Below are positions 35,704 to 48,588 of a stretch of DNA of 64,000 nucleotides, in pieces. The stretch covers positions 124,001-188,000 of the forward strand of contig NZ_JAALBX010000001.1 in the NCBI RefSeq assembly GCF_011077955.1, written 5' to 3'. Position 1 is the first letter of the stretch. Each line of letters begins with the position of its first letter. The notes under the pieces are model-generated. The model saw only the letters and a program-made list of their open reading frames with translations. It searched no databases and was not told the origin of the DNA. The position numbers and the translations under genes are program-made. The DNA is from Citrobacter freundii (GTDB lineage: Bacteria > Pseudomonadota > Gammaproteobacteria > Enterobacterales > Enterobacteriaceae).

Positions 35704-37974
35704 TTACTCTTCGCTATTTCCGGTATCCGGGCGCAGCGGCGAATCAACATCAATACGATCGATGCGTTGCAGTCCGCGCATCAGCGTTCCGCGACGACCG
35801 CGTTCGCCGTGCACTTTTTGCAGCTCTTCCGGACGCATTTTAATTTTGCGTTTACCCACCAGGAAGGTCAGCGTGCTTTGCGGCGGCAACAACAGCAGGT
35901 GCGCCAGCTTGTCATCCCCTTTCGCCGCTTCCGCCGCCGGGATGGAAATAATTTTGTTCCCCTTCCCTTTGGAAAGCTGCGGCAAATCAGACACCGGGAA
36001 CATCAGCATACGACCGGCGGCTGTGATAGCGAGCAGCATATCCTGCTCGTTGACTATCTCAATCGGCGGCAGCACATGGGCGTTTTCCGGAAGCGTAATC
36101 ACCGCTTTGCCTGCGCGGTTGCGGGCAATCAGATCATTAAACGTGCAGACAAAACCATAGCCGGAATCAGACGCCATCAAAAGCTTCTGATCCTCATTCG
36201 CCATCAGCATTTGTTCCACCACCGCACCTGGCGGCAGCGTCAGCTTGCCGGTGATAGGTTCACCCTGCCCGCGCGCCGACGGCAGCGTAATGGGGTCAAT
36301 GGCATAGCTGCGACCGGTGGAGTCGATAAATACCACCGGCTGATTACTCTTACCTTTGGCGGAAGCAAGCCAGCTATCACCCGCTTTATAACTCAGGCCT
36401 TGCGCGTCGATATCATGCCCTTTGGCGCTACGCACCCAGCCCATTTGCGACAGCACAATGGTGATAGGCTCAGACGGCAGCATATCGTGCTCGCTCATGG
36501 CTTTCGCTTCGCTACGCTCGTGCAGCGGCGAACGGCGCTCATCGCCATAAGCATCGGCATCGGCTTGCAGCTCTTTCTTCAGCAGGGTGTTCATTTTACG
36601 CTCGGAAGCCAGAATGCCCTGAAGGTGATCGCGTTCTTTTTCCAGCGCGTCCTGCTCGCCGCGGATCTTCATCTCTTCGAGCTTCGCGAGATGGCGTAAT
36701 TTCAGCTCAAGAATGGCTTCGGCCTGGGTTTCTGTCAGCTCAAAACGGGACATCAGCACCGGCTTCGGCTCATCCTCACTGCGGATGATATGGATAACCT
36801 CGTCGATATTCAGAAACGCCACCAGCAAACCTTGCAGGATATGCAGGCGCTTGAGCACTTTCTCCAGACGATAGTTGAGGCGGCGACGCACGGTATCGCG
36901 ACGGTACACCAGCCATTCGGTCAGGATTTCCAGCAGGTTTTTCACCGCCGGACGGTTATCCAGACCAATCATGTTCAGGTTAATTCGATAGCTTTTTTCC
37001 AGATCGGTGGTGGCGAACAGATGGTTCATCACCTGCTCCATATCCACGCGATTGGAGCGCGGCACAATCACGAGACGCGTCGGATTTTCATGGTCTGACT
37101 CGTCGCGTAAATCGTCCACCATCGGCAGCTTTTTGTTGCGCATTTGCGCGGCAATTTGCTCCAGCACGCGCGCGCCGGATACCTGATGCGGCAACGCCGT
37201 GATCACCACTGCGCCATCTTCTTTTTTCCAGACGGCGCGCATGCGTACGGAGCCGCGCCCGCTCTGGTAAATTTTGCGGATTTCTTCACGCGGGGTAATG
37301 ATTTCCGCCTCGGTCGGGTAATCCGGCCCGTGAACGATATCCAGCAACTCGTCCAGCGTGGTTTTCGGGTTATCGATAAGACTGATGGTCGCTTTCGCCA
37401 CTTCACGCAGGTTATGCGGCGGAATGTCCGTCGCCATACCTACGGCAATGCCGGTGGTGCCGTTTAATAAAATGTTCGGCAAGCGCGCCGGCAACATTTT
37501 CGGCTCGTCTAAGGTGCCGTCAAAGTTAGGAACGAAATCTACGGTTCCCTGGCCCAACTCGCTAAGCAGCAGTTCGGCGTATTTTGACAGGCGCGACTCG
37601 GTATAACGCATCGCCGCGAAGGATTTCGGATCGTCAGGCGCACCCCAGTTTCCTTGCCCATCCACTAACGGATAACGGTAAGAGAAGGGTTGCGCCATCA
37701 GCACCATCGCTTCATAGCAGGCGCTATCGCCGTGCGGGTGGTATTTACCCAACACGTCGCCCACGGTACGGGCTGATTTTTTAAACTTGGCGCTGGCATT
37801 CAGCCCCAGTTCAGACATCGCATACACGATGCGGCGTTGCACCGGCTTTAAACCGTCGCCGAGAAAAGGTAACGCCCTGTCCATGATGACGTACATGGAG
37901 TAGTTGAGATAGGCGTTTTCTGTGAACTCATGCAGCGCGAGACGCTCTGCACCATCCTGAGTCATATCGCTCAT
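35704..37974 (-). CDS. parC: DNA topoisomerase IV subunit A
   Basis: Breakage-reunion subunit of topoisomerase IV, which decatenates daughter chromosomes. The 756 residues contain the winged-helix region with [15 protein letters not shown] and the catalytic tyrosine in [10 protein letters not shown] (about residue 124). A coiled coil and the C-terminal beta-pinwheel follow, with repeats such as SARGQGEPI and [10 protein letters not shown]. Four extra residues near the N-terminus shift numbering by +4 against E. coli. The quinolone-resistance positions carry the sensitive-type Ser (84) and Glu (88). Its partner parE is just beyond mdaB and ygiN. Confidence 0.98.
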   Translation of the reverse strand: MSDMTQDGAERLALHEFTENAYLNYSMYVIMDRALPFLGDGLKPVQRRIVYAMSELGLNASAKFKKSARTVGDVLGKYHPHGDSACYEAMVLMAQPFSYRYPLVDGQGNWGAPDDPKSFAAMRYTESRLSKYAELLLSELGQGTVDFVPNFDGTLDEPKMLPARLPNILLNGTTGIAVGMATDIPPHNLREVAKATISLIDNPKTTLDELLDIVHGPDYPTEAEIITPREEIRKIYQSGRGSVRMRAVWKKEDGAVVITALPHQVSGARVLEQIAAQMRNKKLPMVDDLRDESDHENPTRLVIVPRSNRVDMEQVMNHLFATTDLEKSYRINLNMIGLDNRPAVKNLLEILTEWLVYRRDTVRRRLNYRLEKVLKRLHILQGLLVAFLNIDEVIHIIRSEDEPKPVLMSRFELTETQAEAILELKLRHLAKLEEMKIRGEQDALEKERDHLQGILASERKMNTLLKKELQADADAYGDERRSPLHERSEAKAMSEHDMLPSEPITIVLSQMGWVRSAKGHDIDAQGLSYKAGDSWLASAKGKSNQPVVFIDSTGRSYAIDPITLPSARGQGEPITGKLTLPPGAVVEQMLMANEDQKLLMASDSGYGFVCTFNDLIARNRAGKAVITLPENAHVLPPIEIVNEQDMLLAITAAGRMLMFPVSDLPQLSKGKGNKIISIPAAEAAKGDDKLAHLLLLPPQSTLTFLVGKRKIKMRPEELQKVHGERGRRGTLMRGLQRIDRIDVDSPLRPDTGNSEE

Positions 37975-38223
37975 TAATCGTTTTACCTCGAACAGGGACC
38001 GCAGGGTGAAGTAGCGGCAATATTGCCGCAGATAGTACCTTATAAGAAGAGCGAGTCCCAGCGTGGGATGGCATCTTTCCTGTACTTAACAACAGTAATC
38101 AGACTAGCGACTGCAAGCGGGGATTATTGCGCAACACGCAAAAGTCTTTGCACTTTTTGCGAATTTATCGCGCCGCTGAATACGTTATCATTCATGCCAA
38201 ATGTAATAATTCAAGGATAAATA

Positions 38224-38805
38224 ATGAGCAACGTGCTTATCATCAACGGCGCTAAAAAATTCGCCCACTCCAATGGCCAGCTTAACGACACCCTGACCGA
38301 CGTCGCACAAAGCTTTCTGCGCGACCTCGGACATGATGTTCAGGTTACCCGCGCCGACAGCGATTACGATAATCAAACCGAAGTGCAGAAATACCTGTGG
38401 GCAGATGTGGTAATTTATCAAATGCCAGGCTGGTGGATGGGCGCGCCATGGACCGTGAAAAAATATATTGACGATGTCTTCACCGAAGGACACGGTTCGC
38501 TCTACGCCAGCGATGGTCGCACCCGCTCCGATGACCGCAAAAAATACGGCTCCGGCGGCCTGATGCAGGGCACCAAATATATGCTGTCTCTGACCTGGAA
38601 CGCGCCGCTTGAGGCATTTAACGATGAAGAGCAGTTCTTCCACGGCGTGGGCGTTGATGGCGTTTATCTGCCCTTCCATAAAGCCAATCAGTTCATCGGA
38701 ATGGAGGCGCTGCCCACCTTTATCGCCAATGACGTGATGAAAGTACCGGACGTGCCGCGTTTTATTCAAGAATATCGCGAGCATCTGGCGGCAATTTTTG
38801 CTTAA
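38224..38805 (+). CDS. mdaB: NADPH:quinone oxidoreductase MdaB
   Basis: FAD-dependent flavodoxin-fold enzyme that reduces quinones by two electrons, protecting against redox cyclers. The 193 residues include INGAKKFAHSNGQLN, the QMPGWWMGAPWTVKKYIDDV segment and SLTWNAPLEAF typical of MdaB. It is followed by ygiN, whose product oxidises quinols to quinones, so the two may cycle quinones together. It is divergent from parC. Confidence 0.97.
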   Translation: MSNVLIINGAKKFAHSNGQLNDTLTDVAQSFLRDLGHDVQVTRADSDYDNQTEVQKYLWADVVIYQMPGWWMGAPWTVKKYIDDVFTEGHGSLYASDGRTRSDDRKKYGSGGLMQGTKYMLSLTWNAPLEAFNDEEQFFHGVGVDGVYLPFHKANQFIGMEALPTFIANDVMKVPDVPRFIQEYREHLAAIFA

Positions 38806-38909
38806 CTGAATGGCTGTTACGCTATCCTAATCAAGAGAGTCGTGTTGCGCGCCAGACGAATGGCGCCTTGCCAGCGGCTCCGTTTACGGATTTACCACAA
38901 GGAGTTTTT

Positions 38910-39224
38910 ATGCTGACCGTTATTGCAGAGATCCGCACGCGTCCAGGCGCACATCATCGTCAAGCGGTGCTGGATCAATTTGCTAAAATCATTCCCACCG
39001 TGCTGGCGGAAGAAGGCTGCCACGGTTACGCGCCCCTGGTGGATGTGAACGCGCAGGTAAGCTTCCAGTCCACCGCCCCGGATTCCATCGTGATGCTGGA
39101 AAAATGGGAAAGCGTGGCGCATCTTGAAGCCCACCTCCAGACGCCGCATATGAAAGCCTGGAGCGAAGCGGTAAAAGCCAACGTGCTGGAAACCCATATT
39201 CGTATTCTGGAAGAAGGCGTGTAA
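38910..39224 (+). CDS. ygiN: Quinol monooxygenase YgiN
   Basis: Small ABM-fold (dimeric alpha-beta barrel) enzyme of 104 residues that oxidises menadiol to menadione. Family marks are MLTVIAEIRTRPG, ILAEEGCHGYA-like residues near 35, VMLEKWESVAHLEAHLQTPH and HIRILEEGV. The ATG at 38910 with AAGGAG five bases upstream is clearly the start. It forms an operon-like pair with mdaB and ends at a bidirectional terminator shared with parE. Confidence 0.96.
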   Translation: MLTVIAEIRTRPGAHHRQAVLDQFAKIIPTVLAEEGCHGYAPLVDVNAQVSFQSTAPDSIVMLEKWESVAHLEAHLQTPHMKAWSEAVKANVLETHIRILEEGV

Positions 39225-39240
39225 GCCCTTTCCTGAATCA

Positions 39241-39270
39241 AAAAAGGCGATGAATCATCATCGCCTTTTT
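39241..39270. terminator. Bidirectional terminator between ygiN and parE
   Basis: A perfect 13-bp stem (39241-39253 with 39258-39270) with an ATCA loop begins in five A residues and ends in five T residues. Confidence 0.93.
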
Positions 39271-39299
39271 TATTGGGTGTTATTCGCAACTGACGCCGA

Positions 39300-41195
<1,896 letters not shown>

Positions 41196-41236
41196 TTATT
41201 CGTTCAGATAAAAGCGGCATCGACTCCGGGCGGAAA

Positions 41237-41812
41237 TTAATTCAGGCCCAAAAAATCGACAATTTGTGAGAAGTAATCATCAAAGCCTACAAAGGCGTGA
41301 TTACCCCCATCAATTACGGTCTGTCGGCAGGAGGCGTAATAGGCGACCGCCTGGCGATAATCAAGCACTTCGTCCCCGGTCTGCTGAAGCAGCCAGATAA
41401 GGTCGGGCGCTTCCAGCGGGTCGATTTGCATGACTTTGAGATCGTAAATATGGCGAGACTCTAGCACATATTGCTGCCCGGTGTAGGGGTTCTCGTTTTG
41501 ACCTAAATAGTCGACCAGCAGTTCAAAGGGGCGTACCGCAGGATTAACCACAACGGCTGGCAGCATGAAACATTGCGAGAGCCAGGTCGCGTAATAACCG
41601 CCGAGCGATGACCCGACAACCGCCAGTTCCTCGCCGCCGTGTTCCAGCACCAGCGACTCCAGCAAATCCGCCGCATCAGACGGAAACGGCGGCAGCTGAG
41701 GCACAATCATCTCAATCGCCGGATGGTGCTCTTGAAGCCAGGCTTTAAACTGTGTGGCTTTCGCCGATTGCGGCGAACTGTTAAAGCCATGAAGATAAAG
41801 TAGCGTAGCCAT
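41237..41812 (-). CDS. yqiA: Alpha/beta-hydrolase esterase YqiA
   Basis: Small cytoplasmic esterase with activity on acyl-CoA and p-nitrophenyl esters in E. coli. The 191 residues begin [13 protein letters not shown] (oxyanion region). The nucleophile elbow is GSSLGG near residue 68, and the acid and base follow in [11 protein letters not shown] and [12 protein letters not shown]. The start overlaps the cpdA stop by one base, so the pair is translationally coupled. Confidence 0.95.
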   Translation of the reverse strand: MATLLYLHGFNSSPQSAKATQFKAWLQEHHPAIEMIVPQLPPFPSDAADLLESLVLEHGGEELAVVGSSLGGYYATWLSQCFMLPAVVVNPAVRPFELLVDYLGQNENPYTGQQYVLESRHIYDLKVMQIDPLEAPDLIWLLQQTGDEVLDYRQAVAYYASCRQTVIDGGNHAFVGFDDYFSQIVDFLGLN

Positions 41813-42639
41813 CAGTAGCCTTCGGACGCGGTATCAGGATTGAACTGTGTTCCCTCAAGGCGTTCGACTTCCGTGGTCAGCGTGCCGTCCGGATGCAGTT
41901 CCAGCCAGCGCCAGCCGGGGGCGATGGTATCTATGGTGAAGTTTGCGCAGTGCGGTTTGAACTGGACGCAGGTAGACGGCGTCGCCAGCAAGCGGCGGCC
42001 ATTCCAGTCGAGATCCTGTTCCTGATGGATATGCCCGCACAGCAGATGGCGCACATTCGGAAAACGACTGAGCACCGCATCCAACTCACCGGCGTTACGT
42101 AAACTGTGCTGGTCAAGCCAACTGCATCCTGCAGGTAGCGGATGGTGGTGAAGCAGTAGCAGCGTATGCCTGTCGGGAACATCGCTGAGTTTCGCTTCCA
42201 GCCACTCGAGTTGGTATTCGCTCAGTTCGCCGTGCGGCACACCGAATACCTGGCTATCCAACAGCAGAATTTGCCATTTATCGCCGCAAAACACCCGTTT
42301 CGCCGGGGAAATGCCTGCATCCTGAAGCGCGCTGAACATAGCCGGTTGAAAATCGTGATTGCCGGGCAGCCACACGCAAGGCGCGTCAAACGTGGCGATG
42401 CCCTGAGCAAAATGCTGATAAGCTTCTGACGAATGATCCTGCGCCAAATCGCCCGTCGCGACAATCAGGTCGCACGAACGCTGCTGTGCCGCAATCGCGT
42501 CCAGCACAGCCTGGTAACTGCTCCAGGTGTTGATACCCAACAACGTTTCGCTTTTTTCCGCGAAAAGATGGGTATCGGTGATTTGTAAAATCCTGACGCT
42601 CGCCCTCTCAGCTACAGGAAGATTCAACAGACTTTCCAA
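41812..42639 (-). CDS. cpdA: 3',5'-cyclic AMP phosphodiesterase CpdA
   Basis: Cytoplasmic calcineurin-like phosphodiesterase that lowers cAMP and so tunes CRP signalling. The 275 residues carry all metallophosphatase blocks: DTH near residue 22, GDLAQD, GNHD, HHHPLP and GHIHQE. Length and start (MESLLNLP) equal the E. coli protein. It lies between yqiB and yqiA in a compact same-strand series. Confidence 0.97.
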   Translation of the reverse strand: MESLLNLPVAERASVRILQITDTHLFAEKSETLLGINTWSSYQAVLDAIAAQQRSCDLIVATGDLAQDHSSEAYQHFAQGIATFDAPCVWLPGNHDFQPAMFSALQDAGISPAKRVFCGDKWQILLLDSQVFGVPHGELSEYQLEWLEAKLSDVPDRHTLLLLHHHPLPAGCSWLDQHSLRNAGELDAVLSRFPNVRHLLCGHIHQEQDLDWNGRRLLATPSTCVQFKPHCANFTIDTIAPGWRWLELHPDGTLTTEVERLEGTQFNPDTASEGY

Positions 42640-42663
42640 AGGGTGTCCTTAGGTTTCACGACG

Positions 42664-43086
42664 CTAACAAACCGGAACCGCCATCGCTCCATGCGCCAGG
42701 CAGTAGCGCAACCAATCAGCAAGAAACTGGTTAATTTGATGCTTTTCATCGCGTTGATGCAACTTTTTATTCGGGTAATCATAACGTGCTTTAAAACGAA
42801 AGATCTGCTGACTTGAACACACTTCCGCCACCATGGCGTCATGATATAGCCGCACCGACATTGACGGCAGGCTCCAGTAGCTGATGGCAGGCACGGTTTG
42901 TTTGATTTCCACAAGCGTAGTGTAACGGGTGGATTCAAGAATCGTTAACCGGTATTGCGCGTTGCCGACTTGATAGCTCACTGTTTCACCCACTGCGTCT
43001 TCACGGGGCAGTAAGCGGCGCAAAATTGCAAAATTAGTTTCGCAAAGGCGCATCATTTCTGGAAAGTCGGGCGTATAGCGCTTCAT
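42664..43086 (-). CDS. yqiB: DUF1249 protein YqiB
   Basis: Conserved 140-residue cytoplasmic protein without an established function. It has the family core [20 protein letters not shown] and the [20 protein letters not shown] segment, the latter highly basic. The ATG at 43086 gives the family start [11 protein letters not shown] and lies two bases after the nudF stop, so it is coupled to nudF. Confidence 0.93.
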   Translation of the reverse strand: MKRYTPDFPEMMRLCETNFAILRRLLPREDAVGETVSYQVGNAQYRLTILESTRYTTLVEIKQTVPAISYWSLPSMSVRLYHDAMVAEVCSSQQIFRFKARYDYPNKKLHQRDEKHQINQFLADWLRYCLAHGAMAVPVC

Positions 43087-43088
43087 AT

Positions 43089-43721
43089 TCAGGTATTCCA
43101 CTCTTGACGTATTTCTTGATGATGTAACTGCAACCAGAGCAGTGCGATGACTGAGGCCGCGTTATCGATTTTCCCCTCGTTTACCCACTGGTATGCCTGT
43201 TCCCGGCTTACCACATGAACACGAATATCTTCGTTTTCTTCCACCAGGCCATGTATACCTTCAGCCTGAGTGGCATCCACTTCACCGACCAGTATCGATA
43301 ATCTCTCGCTGGTGCCGCCTGGGCTTGCGAGATAATTCAATACCGGCTTCGTGCGTCCGACCTGCAATCCGGCTTCTTCCATGGCTTCACGACGCGCCAC
43401 CTCTTCCACGCTTTCGCCAATTTCAATCATTCCGGCGACAAGCTCCAGCAACCACGGCGTTTCGCTGGTGTCATAGGCGGCGATACGGATCTGCTCTATC
43501 AGCACCACTTCATCCCGCACAGGGTCAAAGGGTAGCAGGACTGCTGCATGGCCGCGCTCTAATATTTCACGCCGAACTTCGCCACTCATTTGACCATTAA
43601 AAAGACGGTGGCGAAAACGATACATATCTAACGAAAAAAAGCCGCGATACAATTTATCCCGTGCAATAATTTCTACATCGTTTTTTGTAAAAGTCACTGC
43701 GCGATCGTCTGGTTTGGTCAT
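43089..43721 (-). CDS. nudF: ADP-ribose pyrophosphatase NudF
   Basis: Nudix hydrolase cleaving ADP-ribose to AMP and ribose 5-phosphate. The 210 residues contain the Nudix box beginning [20 protein letters not shown], the [15 protein letters not shown] strand and the ASPGGTSER loop. The ATG at 43721 gives MTKPD, matching the family; a TTG two codons upstream is less likely. It heads the series nudF-yqiB-cpdA-yqiA-parE and is divergent from tolC. Confidence 0.96.
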   Translation of the reverse strand: MTKPDDRAVTFTKNDVEIIARDKLYRGFFSLDMYRFRHRLFNGQMSGEVRREILERGHAAVLLPFDPVRDEVVLIEQIRIAAYDTSETPWLLELVAGMIEIGESVEEVARREAMEEAGLQVGRTKPVLNYLASPGGTSERLSILVGEVDATQAEGIHGLVEENEDIRVHVVSREQAYQWVNEGKIDNAASVIALLWLQLHHQEIRQEWNT

Positions 43722-43822
43722 GATCAAAGCCCGTTATCAATGAGGATGGTGGTGAACGTATTCAACTCAGTTTACCTGTCGTGATAACGACAATATGGTA
43801 GATTGATGCAATTTAATGGCAT

Positions 43823-43841
43823 ATGGCACAGAAGGCCAATC
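43823..43841 (+). promoter_or_regulatory. Marbox upstream of tolC
   Basis: The 19 bases beginning ATGGCACAGA match 18 of 19 positions of the MarA/SoxS/Rob consensus. The site lies about 90 bases before the tolC start, where the tolC marbox is known in E. coli, implying induction by antibiotics, redox stress and bile-like compounds. Confidence 0.8.
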
Positions 43842-43933
43842 TTCAGATATCGCGGATTCTGCTAAAATCGGCGACAATTTTTGACTTCTGTCAGCGCTAA
43901 TAAACAAATTCTGCTTCACAACAAGGAATGCAA

Positions 43934-45424
43934 ATGAAGAAACTGCTCCCCATTCTTATCGGCCTGAGCCTGACCGGCTTTAGCGCCATGAGCCAGGCAG
44001 AAAACCTGTTACAGGTTTATCAGCAGGCACGTTTGAGCAACCCGGATCTGCGTAGATCTGCTGCCGATCGTGATGCCGCATTCGAAAAAATCAACGAAGC
44101 TCGCAGTCCTTTATTACCGCAGCTTGGCCTTGGCGCAGATTACTCTTACAGCAACGGCTATCGCGACGCTAACGGTGTTAATTCGAATACCACCAGCGCG
44201 GCGCTCTCGTTGACCCAAACCATTTTTGATATGTCTAAATGGCGTCAACTGACACTTCAGGAAAAAAGCGCGGGCATTCAGGACGTCACGTTCCAGACCG
44301 ATCAGCAAACGCTCATTCTGAACACGGCGACCGCTTATTTTAACGTGCTGAGCGCTATCGATTCGCTTTCCTATACCGAAGCGCAGAAACAGGCGATTTA
44401 CCGTCAGTTAGACCAGACGACCCAGCGTTTTAACGTGGGCCTTGTCGCGATTACTGACGTGCAGAACGCCCGTTCCCAATACGATAACGTGCTGGCGAAT
44501 GAAGTCACCGCTCGTAATAACCTGGACAATGCGCTGGAACAACTGCGCCAGGTCACGGGCAATTACTATCCGCAACTGGCTTCACTCAATGTTGATGCTT
44601 TCAAAACCAACAAACCGGATTCGGTAAGCAATCTTCTGAAAGAAGCTGAAAATCGTAACCTGTCGCTGTTACAGGCTCGTCTCAGCCAGGATTTAGCCCG
44701 CGAGCAGATTCGCCTGGCTGAAACCGGGCATATGCCGACAGTCGGTTTAACCGCGTCAACCGGGGTTTCCGACAGCTCTTACAGCGGCTCGAATACCAAT
44801 TCCGCTCAGTACAACGACAGCAACGTTGGCCAGAATAAAGTCGGCATCAACTTCTCCCTGCCGCTGTACAGCGGTGGCGCGGTGACGTCACAGGTTAAAC
44901 AAGCGCAGTACAATTTTGTCGGTGCCAGCGAGCAGCTTGAAAGCGCGCACCGCAACGTCGTGCAAACCGTGCGTTCTTCCTTCAACAACATCAATGCGTC
45001 TATCAGTAGCATCAACGCCTATAAACAGGCCGTGGTCTCTGCCCAAAGCTCTTTAGATGCGACGGAAGCAGGCTACGCGGTAGGTACGCGTACTATTGTT
45101 GATGTGCTGGATGCCACCACGACATTGTTCAACGCCAAGCAGCAGCTTTCCAGCGCCCGTTACAACTACCTTATCAACCAGTTGAATATCAAATCAGCGT
45201 TGGGTACGTTGAACGAGCAGGATCTGCAGATCCTGAACAGCAACCTGGGTAAACCGGTTTCTACCACGCCTGAAATCGTGGCGCCGGAAAATACCCAGCA
45301 GGATGCCGCCGCAGATGGTTACGCCGCCAACGGCGCGCAGGCAGAGCCTGCCGCTCAGCCGGCAAGCGCAATGCAACCCGCGTCTGCTACCCGCAGCAAC
45401 GGCAAAAACCCGTTCCGCCACTAA
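43934..45424 (+). CDS. tolC: Outer-membrane channel TolC
   Basis: Trimeric outer-membrane exit duct for AcrAB-type efflux and type I secretion. The precursor has a signal peptide ending SQAE at residue 22 and then two homologous halves, each with long periplasmic helices. Family segments are LPQLGLGADYSYSNGYRDANG, here split by its natural variation, RFNVGLVAITDVQNARSQYD and GTRTIVDVLDATTTLFNAKQ. The C-terminal tail after residue 450 is alanine/proline-rich and diverged, ending NPFRH. The ATG at 43934 follows AAGGAA by six bases. It is followed by ygiB and ygiC in the known tolC-ygiABC transcription unit. Confidence 0.98.
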   Translation: MKKLLPILIGLSLTGFSAMSQAENLLQVYQQARLSNPDLRRSAADRDAAFEKINEARSPLLPQLGLGADYSYSNGYRDANGVNSNTTSAALSLTQTIFDMSKWRQLTLQEKSAGIQDVTFQTDQQTLILNTATAYFNVLSAIDSLSYTEAQKQAIYRQLDQTTQRFNVGLVAITDVQNARSQYDNVLANEVTARNNLDNALEQLRQVTGNYYPQLASLNVDAFKTNKPDSVSNLLKEAENRNLSLLQARLSQDLAREQIRLAETGHMPTVGLTASTGVSDSSYSGSNTNSAQYNDSNVGQNKVGINFSLPLYSGGAVTSQVKQAQYNFVGASEQLESAHRNVVQTVRSSFNNINASISSINAYKQAVVSAQSSLDATEAGYAVGTRTIVDVLDATTTLFNAKQQLSSARYNYLINQLNIKSALGTLNEQDLQILNSNLGKPVSTTPEIVAPENTQQDAAADGYAANGAQAEPAAQPASAMQPASATRSNGKNPFRH

Positions 45425-45430
45425 GCTTGT

Positions 45431-45455
45431 ACGGGGGGTGTGAACCATCCCCCGT
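45431..45455 (+). terminator. Hairpin between tolC and ygiB
   Basis: ACGGGGG pairs with CCCCCGT. No T run follows, so read-through into ygiB is expected; it may act as an attenuator or message-end stabiliser. Confidence 0.45.
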
Positions 45456-45574
45456 AACTTCGTAAGACAACGTAAAGATCCCTGCCTGGCGCGCCCGCCG
45501 CTTTAAGTTTGACCCTTCATCCTCTATCCTTTGATGTTAATTCTTTGCATTATTACTGGGTTCAGGAAGATAAA

Positions 45575-46243
45575 ATGAAACGGACAAAATCCATCAATCA
45601 TGCGACGTTTCGCAAAAGCTTTAACGCGCGCCACTTAACGCCCGTTGCACTGGCCGTCTCCGCCGTGTTTATGCTGGCGGGTTGTGAAAAGAGCGATGAG
45701 ACTGTCTCGCTTTATCAAAACGCCGATGACTGCTCGGCCGCCAACCCGGGCAAAAGTGCGGAGTGTACTACCGCTTATAACAACGCCCTGAAAGAAGCCG
45801 AACGCACTGCACCGAAATACGCCACTCGCGAAGACTGCGTGGCGGAATTTGGCGAAAACCAGTGTCAGCAGGCGCCCGCACAGGCAGGCGTTGCAGGTGA
45901 AAACCAGGCGCAGGCCCATAGCGGTAGTTTCTGGATGCCGTTGATGGCAGGTTACATGATGGGCCGAATGATGGGCGGCGGCGCAGGCTTTGCGCAGCAG
46001 CCGTTGTTTAGCTCGCGTAATCCCGCAAGCCCGGCCTATGGTCAATACAATGACGCCAGCGGCAAAAGCTATGGCGCTGCGCAGCCTGGTCGCACCATGA
46101 CCGTGCCGAAAACGGCCCTGGCCCCGAAACCCGCCACCACAACTACCGTTACGCGCGGCGGCTTTGGCGAGCGTGTTGCGAAGCAGTCCGCCATGCAGCG
46201 TAGCGCGGCATCCGGTACCTCCAACCGCTCCATGGGCGGTTGA
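45575..46243 (+). CDS. ygiB: DUF1190 lipoprotein YgiB
   Basis: Probable lipoprotein of 222 residues: a long basic N-region, the hydrophobic stretch [14 protein letters not shown] with a lipobox cysteine, then a four-cysteine region (DDCSA, AECTT, EDCVAE, NQCQQ). A Gly/Met/Ser-rich tail follows ([15 protein letters not shown]). Function unknown. The ATG at 45575 gives MKRTKS, the family start. It is followed three bases later by ygiC, and the two are conserved neighbours of tolC, which suggests an envelope role. Confidence 0.95.
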   Translation: MKRTKSINHATFRKSFNARHLTPVALAVSAVFMLAGCEKSDETVSLYQNADDCSAANPGKSAECTTAYNNALKEAERTAPKYATREDCVAEFGENQCQQAPAQAGVAGENQAQAHSGSFWMPLMAGYMMGRMMGGGAGFAQQPLFSSRNPASPAYGQYNDASGKSYGAAQPGRTMTVPKTALAPKPATTTTVTRGGFGERVAKQSAMQRSAASGTSNRSMGG

Positions 46244-46246
46244 GTT

Positions 46247-47407
46247 ATGGAACGGATTGCCATCAGCGAGCGCCCTGACTGGCGTGAAAAAGCCACTGAA
46301 TATGGCTTTAACTTTCACACCATGTACGGCGAACCGTACTGGTGTGAAGAGGCCTATTACAAGCTGACGCTTGAACAGGTGGAACGGCTGGAAGACGTCA
46401 CAGCCGAACTGCACCAGATGTGCTTGCAGGTCGTTGAAAAAGTGGTGGCCAGCGACGCGCTGCTCACACAATTCCGCATTCCGAAACACACCTGGGAATT
46501 TGTGCGTCAGTCCTGGCGCAGCCAGCAGCCTTCACTCTACTCCCGTCTCGATCTTGCCTGGGATGGTGTGGGCGATCCTAAGCTGCTTGAGAACAATGCC
46601 GATACCCCGACGTCGCTGTACGAAGCGGCGTTTTTTCAGTGGATCTGGCTTGAAGATCAGATCAACGCCGGTAAGCTCCCGGCGAACAGCGATCAGTTCA
46701 ATAGTCTTCAGGAAAAAGTGATCGCGCGTTTCGCTGAGCTGAAAGAAAAGCACGGATTTAACCTGGTGCATTTCGCCTGCTGTCGTGACACGGTTGAAGA
46801 CAGAGGCACAGTGCAATATTTACAGGATTGCGCCGCTGAAGCGGGCGTGGCGAGTGAATTTCTCTATATCGACGACATTGGCCTCGGGGAAAAAGGGCAA
46901 TTTACTGACCCGCAGGATCAGGTCATCAGTAATTTGTTTAAGCTCTACCCCTGGGAATACATGCTGCGCGAGATGTTCTCCACCAAGCTTGAAGACGCTG
47001 GCGTTCGCTGGCTGGAACCGGCCTGGAAAAGCATTATCTCCAACAAAGCTCTGCTGCCTATGCTGTGGAGTATGTTCCCAAATCACCCTAACCTGCTGCC
47101 TGCGTATTTTGCCGATGAAGATTTCCCGGCGATGGAGAAATACGTCATTAAACCGATTTTCTCCCGCGAGGGCGCCAATATCTCCATTATTGAAAATGGC
47201 AAAACGCTGGAAAAAGCCGACGGGCCGTACGGCGAAGAAGGGATGATTGTGCAGCAATTCCATCCGCTACCGAAGTTTGGCGACAGCTATGTGCTGATCG
47301 GCAGTTGGCTGATAGACGATCAACCTGCCGGGATCGGCATTCGTGAAGACAGGGCGATGATTACGCAGGATCTGTCGCGTTTTTATCCTCACATCTTTGT
47401 GGAATAA
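46247..47407 (+). CDS. ygiC: ATP-grasp ligase YgiC, glutathionylspermidine synthase-like
   Basis: The 386-residue protein resembles the ATP-dependent synthetase half of glutathionylspermidine synthase, so it probably forms a peptide or amide bond, but the substrates are unknown. Motifs seen are [11 protein letters not shown] near the N-terminus, [20 protein letters not shown] (nucleotide/Mg site), [11 protein letters not shown] and [20 protein letters not shown]. It is coupled to ygiB and probably acts on it or on an envelope substrate, which is inference from gene order. Confidence 0.94.
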   Translation: MERIAISERPDWREKATEYGFNFHTMYGEPYWCEEAYYKLTLEQVERLEDVTAELHQMCLQVVEKVVASDALLTQFRIPKHTWEFVRQSWRSQQPSLYSRLDLAWDGVGDPKLLENNADTPTSLYEAAFFQWIWLEDQINAGKLPANSDQFNSLQEKVIARFAELKEKHGFNLVHFACCRDTVEDRGTVQYLQDCAAEAGVASEFLYIDDIGLGEKGQFTDPQDQVISNLFKLYPWEYMLREMFSTKLEDAGVRWLEPAWKSIISNKALLPMLWSMFPNHPNLLPAYFADEDFPAMEKYVIKPIFSREGANISIIENGKTLEKADGPYGEEGMIVQQFHPLPKFGDSYVLIGSWLIDDQPAGIGIREDRAMITQDLSRFYPHIFVE

Positions 47408-47520
47408 CGATCGCAGGCCTAACAATTCGCCTTTACGAAAAGCGGTATTGATGTCGCCCTAAAGGGACGTGCTTAACGCCCTGTTAAGACGCCGCTGCTT
47501 GTGCTATTTGAGGTAAGGCC

Positions 47521-47573
47521 AACGCCAGCCCTGTTAATAACCACGATTACAGGGCAGGGTTTTCAGACAGCAA
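47521..47573 (+). repeat. Structured dispersed element, copy B
   Basis: Second copy of the element at 14911-14966. CCCTGT (47529-47534) pairs with ACAGGG (47549-47554), a stem extended by one pair relative to copy A. A TTTTCA tract, CAGCAATAA and a terminator follow, as in copy A. Confidence 0.45.
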
Positions 47574-47574
47574 T

Positions 47575-47605
47575 AAAAATGGCGCGAAATTCGCGCCATT
47601 TTTTT
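47575..47605. terminator. Bidirectional terminator between ygiC and ygiD
   Basis: AAAAATGGCGCG pairs with CGCGCCATTTTT around a five-base loop, with A and T runs on the two sides. The ygiD stop codon overlaps its 3' edge. Confidence 0.9.
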
Positions 47606-48392
47606 AGCCAACCTGCACTGAAAGCATACTTAACGAGCCCATCTCAATGCCGTCTACCGGTACTGTCACCGACTCATGGCCATCCCACGTTCCAAGCACG
47701 TACAGCAACGGTAAGAAATGCTCCGGCGTCGGGTTCGACAGGCTTGCCCCTTCTTGATCCATATAATTCACCAGCGGGTGCTGTTCAACCGGCCCTTGCC
47801 AGGTGAGATTCGCCTTAACCGCATCGTTGAAAGCGCGCGCCCACGGGTAAGGCGACGTGTCACCGTGCCAGCGCACAGTCCGCAGGTTATGCACCACATT
47901 GCCGCTCGCCACCAGCATCACGCCTTCGTCACGTAATGACGCAAGTTTACGCCCCATCTCAAAATGCCAGGCGGCAGGTTTAGTGCTGTCTATACTCAAT
48001 TGCACCATGGGAATATCGGCCTCTGGATACATTTTGATAAGCACGCCCCAGGCACCATGATCAAACCCCCACGCTTCCTGATCGAGCGTTACAGGAACGG
48101 GCGAAAGCAGATCCAGGATCTTGCGCGCAAGCGCAGGCGATCCCGGCGCCGGATAGTGAGTGTCATACAGGGCCTGGGGAAACCCGCCAAAGTCATGAAT
48201 GGTTTTGGGGTGTTCCATTGCCGTGACACCGGTGCCACGGGTATACCAGTGGGCAGACACCACAACGATCGCTGTTGGACGCGGCAGCGTTTCGCCCAGT
48301 TGCCGCCAGGCCTGGGTATACTGGTTATCTTCGAGCACGTTCATAGGGCTACCGTGGCCCAGAAACAGAGCAGGCATTCGCGAAACGGTCAT
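47604..48392 (-). CDS. ygiD: 4,5-DOPA extradiol dioxygenase YgiD
   Basis: Zinc- or iron-dependent LigB-type dioxygenase; the E. coli enzyme opens L-DOPA between carbons 4 and 5. The 262 residues have the metal ligand His in LFLGHGSPMNVLED, the VVSAHWYTRG strand, LDQEAWGFDHGAWGVL and the late ASGNVVHNLR segment. The biological substrate is unclear. It is convergent with ygiC and divergent from zupT. Confidence 0.95.
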   Translation of the reverse strand: MTVSRMPALFLGHGSPMNVLEDNQYTQAWRQLGETLPRPTAIVVVSAHWYTRGTGVTAMEHPKTIHDFGGFPQALYDTHYPAPGSPALARKILDLLSPVPVTLDQEAWGFDHGAWGVLIKMYPEADIPMVQLSIDSTKPAAWHFEMGRKLASLRDEGVMLVASGNVVHNLRTVRWHGDTSPYPWARAFNDAVKANLTWQGPVEQHPLVNYMDQEGASLSNPTPEHFLPLLYVLGTWDGHESVTVPVDGIEMGSLSMLSVQVG

Positions 48393-48588
48393 GGTGTTAT
48401 CCTCAGGTCTTCTGAATCGTATTGATGGATAAACCTTACGCCCAATCGGCTAAAGAAGAACTCAGATAACCATGATGGAGATCATCAGGAAATTTGAATG
48501 TAAGCCTGGTGTAAATCCGCTGACCAAACGTCGATTTTAATCGACAGGTTCTTTACGCTATAAACATCGTGAACAAAAGGAGCTGTTG

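Noticed and set aside
35704..37974. Quinolone-resistance substitutions in parC
   Set aside because: The Ser and Glu at the usual resistance positions are the sensitive type.
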